From Deltaproteobacteria bacterium UBA4427 (GTDB taxonomy: Bacteria > Myxococcota_A > UBA9160 > UBA4427): a stretch of DNA of 5,640 nucleotides. Below are positions 1-5,570 of this stretch, piece by piece. The stretch is taken from assembly GCA_002390675.1 (NCBI GenBank), contig DGPZ01000196.1, positions 4,933 through 10,572 of the forward strand, in the 5' to 3' direction. The position numbers and the translations under genes are program-made. The notes under the pieces were generated by a model, which was not told the origin of the DNA, did no database searches, and was given only the letters and a program-made list of their open reading frames with translations. Numbering within the stretch: position 1 is the first letter of the stretch; each line of letters starts with the position of its first letter.

Positions 1-175
1 CGCCCCAAAGCGTGAGCGCGCCCATTACCATGGCAAAGTGGTAGCTCCCGATCCTCTTGATGTTGGCCTGGTCGAGCTTCGCGCCGAGCTCGCGTAGTTT
101 TGCGGCGTCAGCCTCGGGCATTTCGTTCAGTGTGGGTTCGGGCGCGTTGGCTTCGGGCATAGTGGCTTCGGACAT
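1..175 (-). CDS. N-terminal fragment of an unrecognised, probably membrane-anchored protein
   Basis: The reading frame starts at the ATG at 175-173 and runs leftward off the window, so only 58 residues are visible. A good ribosome binding site (AAGGA, seven bases before the ATG, within 183-187) supports this start. The first 25 or so residues are rich in Ala, Pro and Glu, with a repeated M-S/P-E-A pattern. A charged helical stretch follows (about residues 25-42, with AKLRELGAKL). Then a hydrophobic run begins (FAMVMGALTLWG, about 47-58), which looks like the start of a transmembrane helix. No cleavable signal peptide is evident, because the hydrophobic part lies too far from the start. I do not recognise the family. 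The gene is divergent from the dioxygenase to its right. An in-frame second ATG (codon 6) lies in a duplicated copy of the same sequence but has a poorer ribosome binding site. Confidence 0.6.
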   Translation of the reverse strand, partial: MSEATMPEANAPEPTLNEMPEADAAKLRELGAKLDQANIKRIGSYHFAMVMGALTLWG

Positions 176-178
176 AGT
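149..178 (-). repeat. 15-bp tandem duplication spanning a start codon
   Basis: Two adjacent 15-bp units, 149-163 and 164-178, match at 14 of 15 positions; the only difference is G157 versus A172. On the minus strand each unit reads ACTATG followed by a Ser- or Pro-Glu-Ala sequence, so the duplication copies the ATG and keeps the frame. It gives the partial protein two in-frame starts five codons apart. Only the outer ATG has a well-placed AAGGA. Confidence 0.85.
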
Positions 179-467
179 GAATTCCTTCGTGGTCGCGGGG
201 CAAAGCGCGTGGACACCCGACCCAAAGCGAGACCTCGCCATGCCGGACGCAGAACCACAGGACGCTCACCGCATTCTCGCTTCGCGTAGCGGACCTACGT
301 ATCGACATCTTCGCAGCGTACTCGAAAAAGCGCCGGGGCCGCTAGTCAAGCTTCTTGATGTGCAGCGAGTCGATTGGACGCGAGTCATGTGCCTCATGTG
401 GCGAAGACCTTTCCAGCAAATGCAGCGCTGCCGCCTTCCCTGCTAGCCTGCGTTCGAGGAGGAATCT
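176..467. promoter_or_regulatory. Divergent intergenic region upstream of the dioxygenase
   Basis: These 292 bases separate two divergently transcribed genes and must hold both promoters if each gene is independently expressed. I see no convincing sigma70 -35/-10 pair. Visible elements are a short hairpin CGTAG-CGGAC-CTACG at 285-299, a dyad TCAAG-CTT-CTTGA at 346-358, and the direct repeats at 365-400 listed separately. A strong ribosome binding site, GAGGAGGA at 456-463, ends the region four bases before the dioxygenase ATG. Open frames crossing this stretch have no family signature and look accidental. Confidence 0.4.
365..400. repeat. Two pairs of 7-bp direct repeats upstream of the dioxygenase
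   Basis: GCGAGTC occurs at 365-371 and 380-386, 15 bp apart. TCATGTG occurs at 385-391 and 394-400, 9 bp apart, overlapping the second GCGAGTC. They lie 68-103 bases upstream of the dioxygenase start, where an activator or repressor could bind. Repeats this short can arise by chance, so a regulatory role is only a guess. Confidence 0.3.
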
Positions 468-1316
468 ATGTCGTCCATCGAAATCGAAAGCACTGGTCAA
501 ATCTGCGGCGCCCGTATTCGCGGCGTGGATCTGACGAAGCCCCTCAGCCCCATAGAGGTCGCGGACATTCGCGCCGCCTGGCTGGAACATCACGTGGTGA
601 TCTTTCCCGATCAGGTGATTGATGACGATGACCTCGAACGCTTCACGCTCTCCTTCGGACCCTTTGGCGTCGACACGTTCTTCGGGCCAATCGAAGGCCG
701 CGAACATATCGCGGCGATCAATCGCGACGCGGACGAGACATCCCCGCTCTTTGCTGAAAACTGGCATACGGACTGGAGTTTCCAAGAGCACCCGCCGCAA
801 GGCACCTGCTTGCGGGCCGTGACCATTCCGTCCACCGGCGGCGACACGCTATTTGCGGACCAGCACGCGGCCTTCGATGCTATGCCGGCGTCCCTTCGTG
901 AACGGCTCGAAGGCAAGCGAGCGATTCATTCAGCGAAGCTGCCCTACTCCCCACAAGGCTCTTACGGCGACGCGGATCGTGACTCGGGCCGAAGCATGGA
1001 CATCCGTCCATCAGAAGAAGCGTTCGCCGAATTCAGCCATCCCATCCTGCGCGAGCATCCCGAAACTGGACGCCTCGGCATCTTCGGCTGCATCGGATAT
1101 ATCATCGGTATAGAAGACATGGAGCCGGCCGAATCGATGCCACTCCTCAAGGAACTCCACGACTGGCAAAGTCAGGAACGGTTCGTCTACAGGCATGCCT
1201 GGGAGCCCGACATGCTCGTGCTTTGGGACAACCGGAGCGTCCTGCATGCGGCGACCGGTGGCTACGAGGGCCATTCTCGACGACTTCATAGAACGACGAT
1301 CGGCGCAGCGGTCTAG
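468..1316 (+). CDS. TauD/TfdA-family Fe(II)/2-oxoglutarate-dependent dioxygenase
   Basis: The 282-residue product belongs to the TauD/TfdA group of cytoplasmic oxygenases. These couple oxidative decarboxylation of 2-oxoglutarate to hydroxylation of a substrate, often releasing sulfite, an aldehyde or another leaving group. The iron-binding facial triad is visible as H100-T-D102 (in ENWHTDWSF) and H260 (in SVLHAA). R271 and R275 (SRRLHRTT) cover the C-terminal arginine that binds the 2-oxoglutarate carboxylate. The family segment STGGDTLFAD lies at 122-131. Length and motif spacing match E. coli TauD (283 residues; H99, D101, H255), so the enzyme looks complete and active. The start is set by GAGGAGGA four bases upstream. 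The gene has no co-directional neighbour in view, so it is probably monocistronic. The substrate cannot be read from the sequence: taurine, sulfate esters, aryloxyalkanoates and secondary-metabolite intermediates are all known for the family. The symbol tauD is not justified. Confidence 0.93.
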   Translation: MSSIEIESTGQICGARIRGVDLTKPLSPIEVADIRAAWLEHHVVIFPDQVIDDDDLERFTLSFGPFGVDTFFGPIEGREHIAAINRDADETSPLFAENWHTDWSFQEHPPQGTCLRAVTIPSTGGDTLFADQHAAFDAMPASLRERLEGKRAIHSAKLPYSPQGSYGDADRDSGRSMDIRPSEEAFAEFSHPILREHPETGRLGIFGCIGYIIGIEDMEPAESMPLLKELHDWQSQERFVYRHAWEPDMLVLWDNRSVLHAATGGYEGHSRRLHRTTIGAAV

Positions 1317-1336
1317 CAACGCGCGAGGCGTACTGC

Positions 1337-1377
1337 TGCCAACGTGTTGTCAACGCACTGTCAACGTTCTGATAACG
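1337..1377. repeat. Four 8-bp repeats (consensus TGTCAACG) at an 11-bp period
   Basis: Copies start at 1337 (TGCCAACG), 1348 (TGTCAACG), 1359 (TGTCAACG) and 1370 (TGATAACG). The two inner copies are identical; the outer ones differ at one and two positions. The exact 11-bp spacing puts every copy on about the same face of the helix. Read on the minus strand they are CGTTGACA-type units. The array lies between two convergent genes, just after the dioxygenase stop, an unusual place for an operator. I see no T-tract hairpin here that would make it an ordinary terminator. Possible roles are a protein-binding array, an antisense promoter region or a remnant repeat. Confidence 0.6.
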
Positions 1378-1410
1378 CGCCGTCCGCATGCTCGCCGCGC
1401 TTAGTTCCCG

Positions 1411-2607
1411 CTAGTTGAAGAAGGCTTCGATCGTGTCGCCGATATAGGCGATGCCTTCGTCGTCAATGCCGTGATTCGACGGCAGGATCAATCCGGATTC
1501 CATCACCCGATCGCAATTGCCGAGGCCGCCGGGTGCGATGCGATGCGGCTTGTCGCGGAAGGCCGGCTGGCGTGCGACGTTGCCACTCCAGATCATGCGC
1601 GTATCGATTCCGTTCGATTCCATGTGCTTTTGGAATTCGCCGCGAGACACGCCGGAGGCGGGATTGATGAGGAAGGGGAACATGTGCCACCCGGTTTCGA
1701 TCCCGGGCGTAAGGCGTGGCAGGGTAAATACGTCGGGGCGCTTCGCGAGATAGGCGGAGAGCAGTCCGAAGTTGCGCTGTCGCCGAGCGAGATTGCCCGG
1801 AAGCTTCTTCATCTGCACGCACCCGAAGGCCGCGGATAATTCGCTGGGCTCGAAGTTCCAGCCAACTTCGTCGAAGATGAAGAGATCGTCGTACTCCATC
1901 CCGTCGAGGTCGCTGAAGAACGTCCGCGTCCCCTTCTGCGAGCCGAAAAACTTCGGCTCCGAACGCCGCCCCCATCGACGAAGCGTGAGCGCGCGATCCA
2001 CAAGCGCCTCGTCATCAAGGCAAACCATTCCGCCCGTCCCGGCCGCCGTGATGATATGCGACAAAGCGAAGCTCGTGACCGTGATGTCAGAGCGCGTTCC
2101 TGTCGGCGTCCCGTCGAGGGTTGCTCCCAAACAGTCACATGAATCTTCGATGACCTGCAGACCATGGCGATCCGCGATCATTCGGATGTCATCCCAATTC
2201 GGACAGTTCCCGATCAGATTGGGAACGAGAATGGCCTTCGTCTTAGGCCCGATCGCGCTCTCGATCTGCTCAACATCAATCTGGTACGTGTCGTCCGTTA
2301 CGTCCACTAAGACGGGCACCAAATTCGTTCGCAGGATCGATGCGATATCCGTGGAGAACGTGAGTGCCGAAGTCAGTACCTCGTCGCCCGGCTCGAGACC
2401 AAGCAACTCAACCGCCAGGTAGAGCGCCGACGAGCCCGAATTCACCATCACGCCGCGCTTCTTGCCAAAGGCTTCGGCGACAAGCTCTTCCATCTTGCGC
2501 GTATGCTTGCCAAGGCGAAGCGCGGTCGCCCCACCGCGCAGAACCGAGACTACAGCCTCGATCTCTTCCTCGTCATGAACACTGCCGGCATATTCGATGC
2601 GCTTCAT
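1411..2607 (-). CDS. DegT/DnrJ/EryC1/StrS-fold enzyme with His in place of the PLP lysine (3-dehydrase-like)
   Basis: The 398-residue product has the type I PLP fold of the sugar aminotransferase/dehydratase family. Visible landmarks are NSGSSAL at 56-62 (cofactor phosphate region), VIEDSCDCLGA at 152-162 with D155 expected to pair with the pyridine nitrogen, SFALSH at 179-184, GTGG at 190-193, and the C-terminal family segment around 248-280. In aminotransferases the residue five after S179 is the Schiff-base lysine; here it is H184 (codon at 2058-2056), and residues 176-196 contain no lysine. The same Lys-to-His change defines the E1 CDP-6-deoxy-gluculose 3-dehydrase (RfbH/DdhC) and ColD, which use the cofactor as PMP to remove a hydroxyl. 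The EDSCD wording also resembles RfbH. The E1 iron-sulfur cysteines are missing, and the length is nearer ColD (about 388) than RfbH (about 437). The start codon overlaps the SDR stop as ATGA, with AAGG seven bases upstream. Substrate unknown; an NDP-4-keto-sugar is the family precedent. Confidence 0.88.
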   Translation of the reverse strand: MKRIEYAGSVHDEEEIEAVVSVLRGGATALRLGKHTRKMEELVAEAFGKKRGVMVNSGSSALYLAVELLGLEPGDEVLTSALTFSTDIASILRTNLVPVLVDVTDDTYQIDVEQIESAIGPKTKAILVPNLIGNCPNWDDIRMIADRHGLQVIEDSCDCLGATLDGTPTGTRSDITVTSFALSHIITAAGTGGMVCLDDEALVDRALTLRRWGRRSEPKFFGSQKGTRTFFSDLDGMEYDDLFIFDEVGWNFEPSELSAAFGCVQMKKLPGNLARRQRNFGLLSAYLAKRPDVFTLPRLTPGIETGWHMFPFLINPASGVSRGEFQKHMESNGIDTRMIWSGNVARQPAFRDKPHRIAPGGLGNCDRVMESGLILPSNHGIDDEGIAYIGDTIEAFFN

Positions 2608-3404
2608 TGGGCACCCTTGTCTCGATTGATTTCCACCGCCGCCTCGCCGTAGTCCAGGGCTTCGTCTTCTTTGTCCGGATACGATGGCGTGATGGCGATG
2701 CGACGAATCGTTTCGCGGGCGGCAAGCGCATTAACGACCTGCTCCGCGATCGCGACGGGTTCCATCATGCGTCCGTAGAGATATTCCAGCGTGTTCCATT
2801 TCTGAACGATCGGAATCATCTTCTGCATGTCTTGGTCGTGCCCAAATTCCGAAAGCGTGTCGCCACAAGCGATCGATGTGAAGGCGACTTGTCTGTGTTC
2901 GCCCTGCCACGCTTCAACTAGAGCCTCAAGGGCGCGCTTACTCACGACATAGGTTGCTTGGAAAGGACGCGGCGGAGAGTCGTCGATCGTGATGGACGAG
3001 ATCACAACAAAGCGCCCTCGAGTCACATTAAGATGTTCAATTGCTGCATTAAGGATCAGCGATACACCAATCAGGTTCGTCGCGAGCACGCTATGCCAGT
3101 CCTCTGAGCGAATCTCTTCGATCGGACCGAAGGTCGAGATCCCTGGGGCGTAGACAACCGCATCAAGGCCACCGAGCGACGACACCGCCTCTTCGATGAC
3201 ACGATTGCAATCCGCTTCATTCGTGACGTCGCAGGCGAGTGCAACGACTTCGCCGTCCGCCTCCCCGACCGTTTCGGCAAGCCGGTCCGTACGTCGTGCG
3301 GCGACGCAAACCTGCGCACCTTCTCGTGCAATCTCGATCGCTGAAGCTTTCCCAAGTCCTGAACTGGCCCCTAAAACGAGGACTCTTTTACCGGACAGAC
3401 GCAT
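2604..3404 (-). CDS. Classical short-chain dehydrogenase/reductase, probably NADP(H)-dependent
   Basis: The 266-residue product is a cytoplasmic classical SDR, which oxidises an alcohol or reduces a ketone. Numbered from my start, it shows the Rossmann motif GASSGLG at 12-18, the acidic CDV at 58-60 for the adenine, YAPG at 85-88 in place of NNAG, N110, ISS at 135-137, and the catalytic pair Y152/K156 (YVVSK). AARR at 35-38 after the second strand favours NADP(H) over NAD(H). The loop from S137 to Y152 is a little longer than usual, and CGDT (180-183) replaces the common PG motif before the substrate loop. I choose the ATG at 3404-3402 because AAGGAG lies five bases upstream and the Rossmann strand begins at residue 6. 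A longer frame from 3470 would add 22 residues with no family match. The gene overlaps the downstream DegT-type gene by four bases, so the two are translated together and probably act on linked steps. Substrate unknown. Confidence 0.9.
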   Translation of the reverse strand: MRLSGKRVLVLGASSGLGKASAIEIAREGAQVCVAARRTDRLAETVGEADGEVVALACDVTNEADCNRVIEEAVSSLGGLDAVVYAPGISTFGPIEEIRSEDWHSVLATNLIGVSLILNAAIEHLNVTRGRFVVISSITIDDSPPRPFQATYVVSKRALEALVEAWQGEHRQVAFTSIACGDTLSEFGHDQDMQKMIPIVQKWNTLEYLYGRMMEPVAIAEQVVNALAARETIRRIAITPSYPDKEDEALDYGEAAVEINRDKGAQ

Positions 3405-3553
3405 GCCGACTCCTTGGCGCAGATCGGTCCAGATGCGGGCCGCCGCGCCACGCGACGATATCGGACTCACGCGCCAGATCTAGGCTCGAAGCCACACAAG
3501 ATTGCTAACGTTCGAGTCCTCATTTTGATCAACGAAACGACTGGAGATGCGCG
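3405..3553. promoter_or_regulatory. Divergent promoter region between the SDR operon and the epoxide hydrolase
   Basis: These 149 bases lie between two genes read in opposite directions. A perfect 8-bp palindrome CGATATCG sits at 3456-3463, flanked by two CACGCG direct repeats (3449-3454 and 3468-3473). This could be a regulator site, but no longer dyad extends from it. A weak rightward promoter candidate is TTGCTA (3502-3507) with TTTGAT (3524-3529) at 16-bp spacing, four of six matches at each box. The 3500-3540 stretch is locally AT-richer than the surrounding genes. I see no small gene here. Confidence 0.35.
3410..3415 (-). promoter_or_regulatory. Ribosome binding site fixing the SDR start
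   Basis: The minus strand reads AAGGAG at 3415-3410, five bases before the ATG at 3404-3402. It argues for the 266-residue form over a 288-residue form starting at 3470. Confidence 0.7.
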
Positions 3554-4510
3554 GTGAGCCTGAGAGATCGAAATTTTGAGTACATCGAAACCAATGGCAT
3601 CCGATTGCGATGCGTCGTCGAAGGCGATGGCCCCCTGCTCATCTTGATGCACGGGTTCCCACAGTGCTGGTACCTGTGGCGTTTTCAGATCGACCCGCTC
3701 GTTGCGGCAGGCTGGCGAGTCGTCGTGCCGGATCAGCGCGGATACGGGGGCTCAGACTGCCCCCCGAACATCGACGACTACGGAATCCGCGATCTTGCCG
3801 CGGATATCGATGGATTGGCGACCGCGCTTGGGTACGACGAGTACGCGCTCATGACCCACGACTGGGGTGCCATCGCGGGGCACTACGTCGCCCTGCTCTA
3901 TCCAGACCGCGTACGCGCACTCGTGAACCTGAGCGTTCCCTATCTCCGCGATCCGAGCTGGCCGGCTATGTGCAAGCAGGAAACCTTCGGCGATGACTTT
4001 TTCTACTGGGCGCATTTCCAGAAGCCAGGCGTCGTGGAAGCGGAGCTAGAAGCTGATCTAAGGCACAACTTGCGCGCCATGATCTGGGGCGGTTCAGGTG
4101 ATGCGCCAGATGCCGAAATGACTGCGAAACCGAAGGACAGCAAGTTCCTCGAGCCCATGCAGCCGATGCCTGAGACGTTGCCTTCCTGGATTACGGAAGA
4201 CGATCTCGACTACTACGTCGAGCAGTATGCGCGCACGGGCTTTGGTCCCTCGGTCAACTGGTACCGGAATCTCCCGAGGATTCATACACTCACGCCGGAG
4301 CTTGAAGGCGTTCGGATCAAACCGCCTACGTACTTCATGCAGGGCACAAAGGATGCTGTGCAGCACTTCATTCCAACGGAAGGGCTCGCCGATCGTCACG
4401 AGGATCTACGTGCGATCGTGCCGGTCGAAGGCGCCGGGCACTGGTTGCCTATGGAAGCAGCGGACACGGTGACCGAACACGCGATTCGATTCTTGGCGGA
4501 ATTCAAATAG
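3554..4510 (+). CDS. Epoxide hydrolase, alpha/beta-hydrolase fold
   Basis: The 318-residue product is a complete cytoplasmic epoxide hydrolase, which opens an epoxide to a vicinal diol through a covalent Asp-ester intermediate. The oxyanion motif HGFP is at 33-36. The nucleophile is D103 (THDWG), the acid D267 (GTKD) and the base H296 (GAGHW). The two lid tyrosines that activate the epoxide oxygen are present: Y151 (FFYW, before HFQKPG) and Y237 (NWYRN). By my alignment these correspond to human soluble epoxide hydrolase D335, D496, H524, Y383 and Y466. The tyrosine pair and HGFP argue against a haloalkane dehalogenase, which has the same HDWG nucleophile motif. The start is GTG, with GGAG at 3543-3546 seven bases upstream; an ATG at 3547 is out of frame and stops soon. 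No co-directional partner is in view. Substrate range cannot be predicted. Confidence 0.92.
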   Translation: MSLRDRNFEYIETNGIRLRCVVEGDGPLLILMHGFPQCWYLWRFQIDPLVAAGWRVVVPDQRGYGGSDCPPNIDDYGIRDLAADIDGLATALGYDEYALMTHDWGAIAGHYVALLYPDRVRALVNLSVPYLRDPSWPAMCKQETFGDDFFYWAHFQKPGVVEAELEADLRHNLRAMIWGGSGDAPDAEMTAKPKDSKFLEPMQPMPETLPSWITEDDLDYYVEQYARTGFGPSVNWYRNLPRIHTLTPELEGVRIKPPTYFMQGTKDAVQHFIPTEGLADRHEDLRAIVPVEGAGHWLPMEAADTVTEHAIRFLAEFK

Positions 4511-4568
4511 CCCGACTCGGCTGGCGGACCTCGGACTCAATCTCGGGTACTCCACAGGGCGGCCCCGC

Positions 4569-5543
4569 CTAACGCATCGACATCATCATGGCGACGCGGC
4601 CGTCCTGAACGATCTCATCTCGCTGATTCACGATCTCAAGAGCGAATTCGACTACGCCCATCCCCGGTCGGCTTCCAGATGGCTTGAAAGACACTGGTCT
4701 ATGCCGCGTACGAAGGGTGTCGTGGACAAGAACGGGGGCGAAGAAGCGCCAGGAGTCCCCTAGGTGACCCGCGAAGCCTGACGAGGGCATCGAAACCGAG
4801 AGCAGATCCCGCAGATAGTCGCCGAAGCCTAGACAGAAGGTCCACATGGGCGGCGCAACCCGAGCACCGAAAGCGCCCTCCTCGGCAAAAGGCGCATTCA
4901 GGTACAGCGGATTCAGTTCGCCAGTGAAGTTCGTCCAGTTCACGATGTCCGTTTCAGTAACAGTGCGCCCAAGGCTCTCGCCTCGAGGCCCGTGCTTGAC
5001 CATGTCTTCCGCGTAAATTGGAAGCGGGATGCCTTCGCCGGTCCAGGGACCGATGGATAAAGGCTCCGAGGGGAGCGGCAGGGAGGGGCCATCGCCGCTG
5101 CTTTCGTCTGCGCGCGGTTCACTCATGCTTACCGAGCCACGGGTCACAACTTCATCTCGCTGGTTCAAGACCTCGAACTCAGTATGAAGCCCATGCTCGC
5201 TCGCTAAGCCCTCCGTCGCAGGGGCTTCCGAATTTCGCCATCTAAGACTGAACAAGTCATCTATGAAGATCATGCGCGAAAACTTGACGCGGTAGCCGGT
5301 CATCACTGCGCTGGGTTCACCAAGGCCAAGTCGTTCCGGGGCATGCTGCGCGAGTGCGCCCAAAGCCCAGGCCCCCGATAAAAGACCATGCGCAATGGTT
5401 CCACCCATGCCCTGCGCAGTTCCAAAGTCGCGATCAAAATGCATCTGCGCATAGTCGCCCGTTAGGCCACCGAAGGTCGTGATCGCGGCATGAGTCACGG
5501 TCCTATGTCCAACGGGTTCTGAAAAACTCGGGGATTCTGGCAT
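4569..5543 (-). CDS. Double hot-dog MaoC-like enoyl-CoA hydratase/dehydratase, catalytic half first
   Basis: The 324-residue product contains two hot-dog domains, about 1-140 and 185-324, joined by a Pro/Ser-rich linker. MaoC-type enzymes add or remove water at 2-enoyl-CoA or related thioesters. The N-terminal half has the (R)-hydratase catalytic pair at the canonical five-residue spacing, D30 and H35 (GDYAQMHFD), followed by IAHGL at 50-54; the usual NP of DxNPxH is AQ here. The C-terminal half keeps NP (GELNPLYLN, 208-216) but has E209 and Y214 where Asp and His belong, and VAPPMW (229-234) instead of an AHG segment. That half looks non-catalytic and probably shapes the acyl-chain pocket. 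NQRDEVV (127-133) and NQRDEIV (306-312) mark equivalent strands. The ATG at 5543-5541 is preceded by a weak GAGAGA site. The stop is 58 bp from the end of the convergent epoxide hydrolase gene. Substrate is likely a fatty-acyl, polyketide or steroid side-chain CoA, which is inference. Confidence 0.87.
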   Translation of the reverse strand: MPESPSFSEPVGHRTVTHAAITTFGGLTGDYAQMHFDRDFGTAQGMGGTIAHGLLSGAWALGALAQHAPERLGLGEPSAVMTGYRVKFSRMIFIDDLFSLRWRNSEAPATEGLASEHGLHTEFEVLNQRDEVVTRGSVSMSEPRADESSGDGPSLPLPSEPLSIGPWTGEGIPLPIYAEDMVKHGPRGESLGRTVTETDIVNWTNFTGELNPLYLNAPFAEEGAFGARVAPPMWTFCLGFGDYLRDLLSVSMPSSGFAGHLGDSWRFFAPVLVHDTLRTRHRPVSFKPSGSRPGMGVVEFALEIVNQRDEIVQDGRVAMMMSMR

Positions 5544-5570
5544 GTCTCTCTCGATCTTAGGCTGGCCTTG

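Noticed and set aside
57..446. A 129-codon plus-strand open frame covering the left end and the intergenic region
   Set aside because: It is antisense to the partial minus-strand gene, has low-complexity Ser/Ala then Arg-rich content, and shows no family motif. The opposite strand has a better ribosome binding site and more natural protein composition.
342..800. A 152-codon minus-strand open frame over the dioxygenase N-terminus
   Set aside because: It is antisense to a gene with a full catalytic motif set and resembles no family I know.
1371..1402. A GC stem (GCGC at 1377-1380 with GCGC at 1397-1400) as a terminator between the convergent genes
   Set aside because: The stem is four pairs with a loop of 16 bases and no T-tract on either strand.
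2364..2921. A 185-codon plus-strand open frame across the SDR/DegT junction
   Set aside because: It lies opposite two well-supported genes and has Arg/Pro-rich composition typical of a GC-rich antisense frame.
3405..3470. A 22-residue N-terminal extension of the SDR
   Set aside because: The extension has no SDR similarity, and the internal ATG at 3404 has AAGGAG at ideal spacing right before the Rossmann strand.
3554..4510. Haloalkane dehalogenase as an alternative to epoxide hydrolase
   Set aside because: The HDWG motif is shared, but HGFP and both lid tyrosines (Y151, Y237) fit epoxide hydrolases.
4511..4568. A bidirectional terminator between the epoxide hydrolase and MaoC genes (GGCGG/CCGCC around 4558-4569)
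   Set aside because: The arms are only two bases apart, so at most four pairs can form, and no T-run follows on either strand. Termination there is plausible from context but not shown by the sequence.
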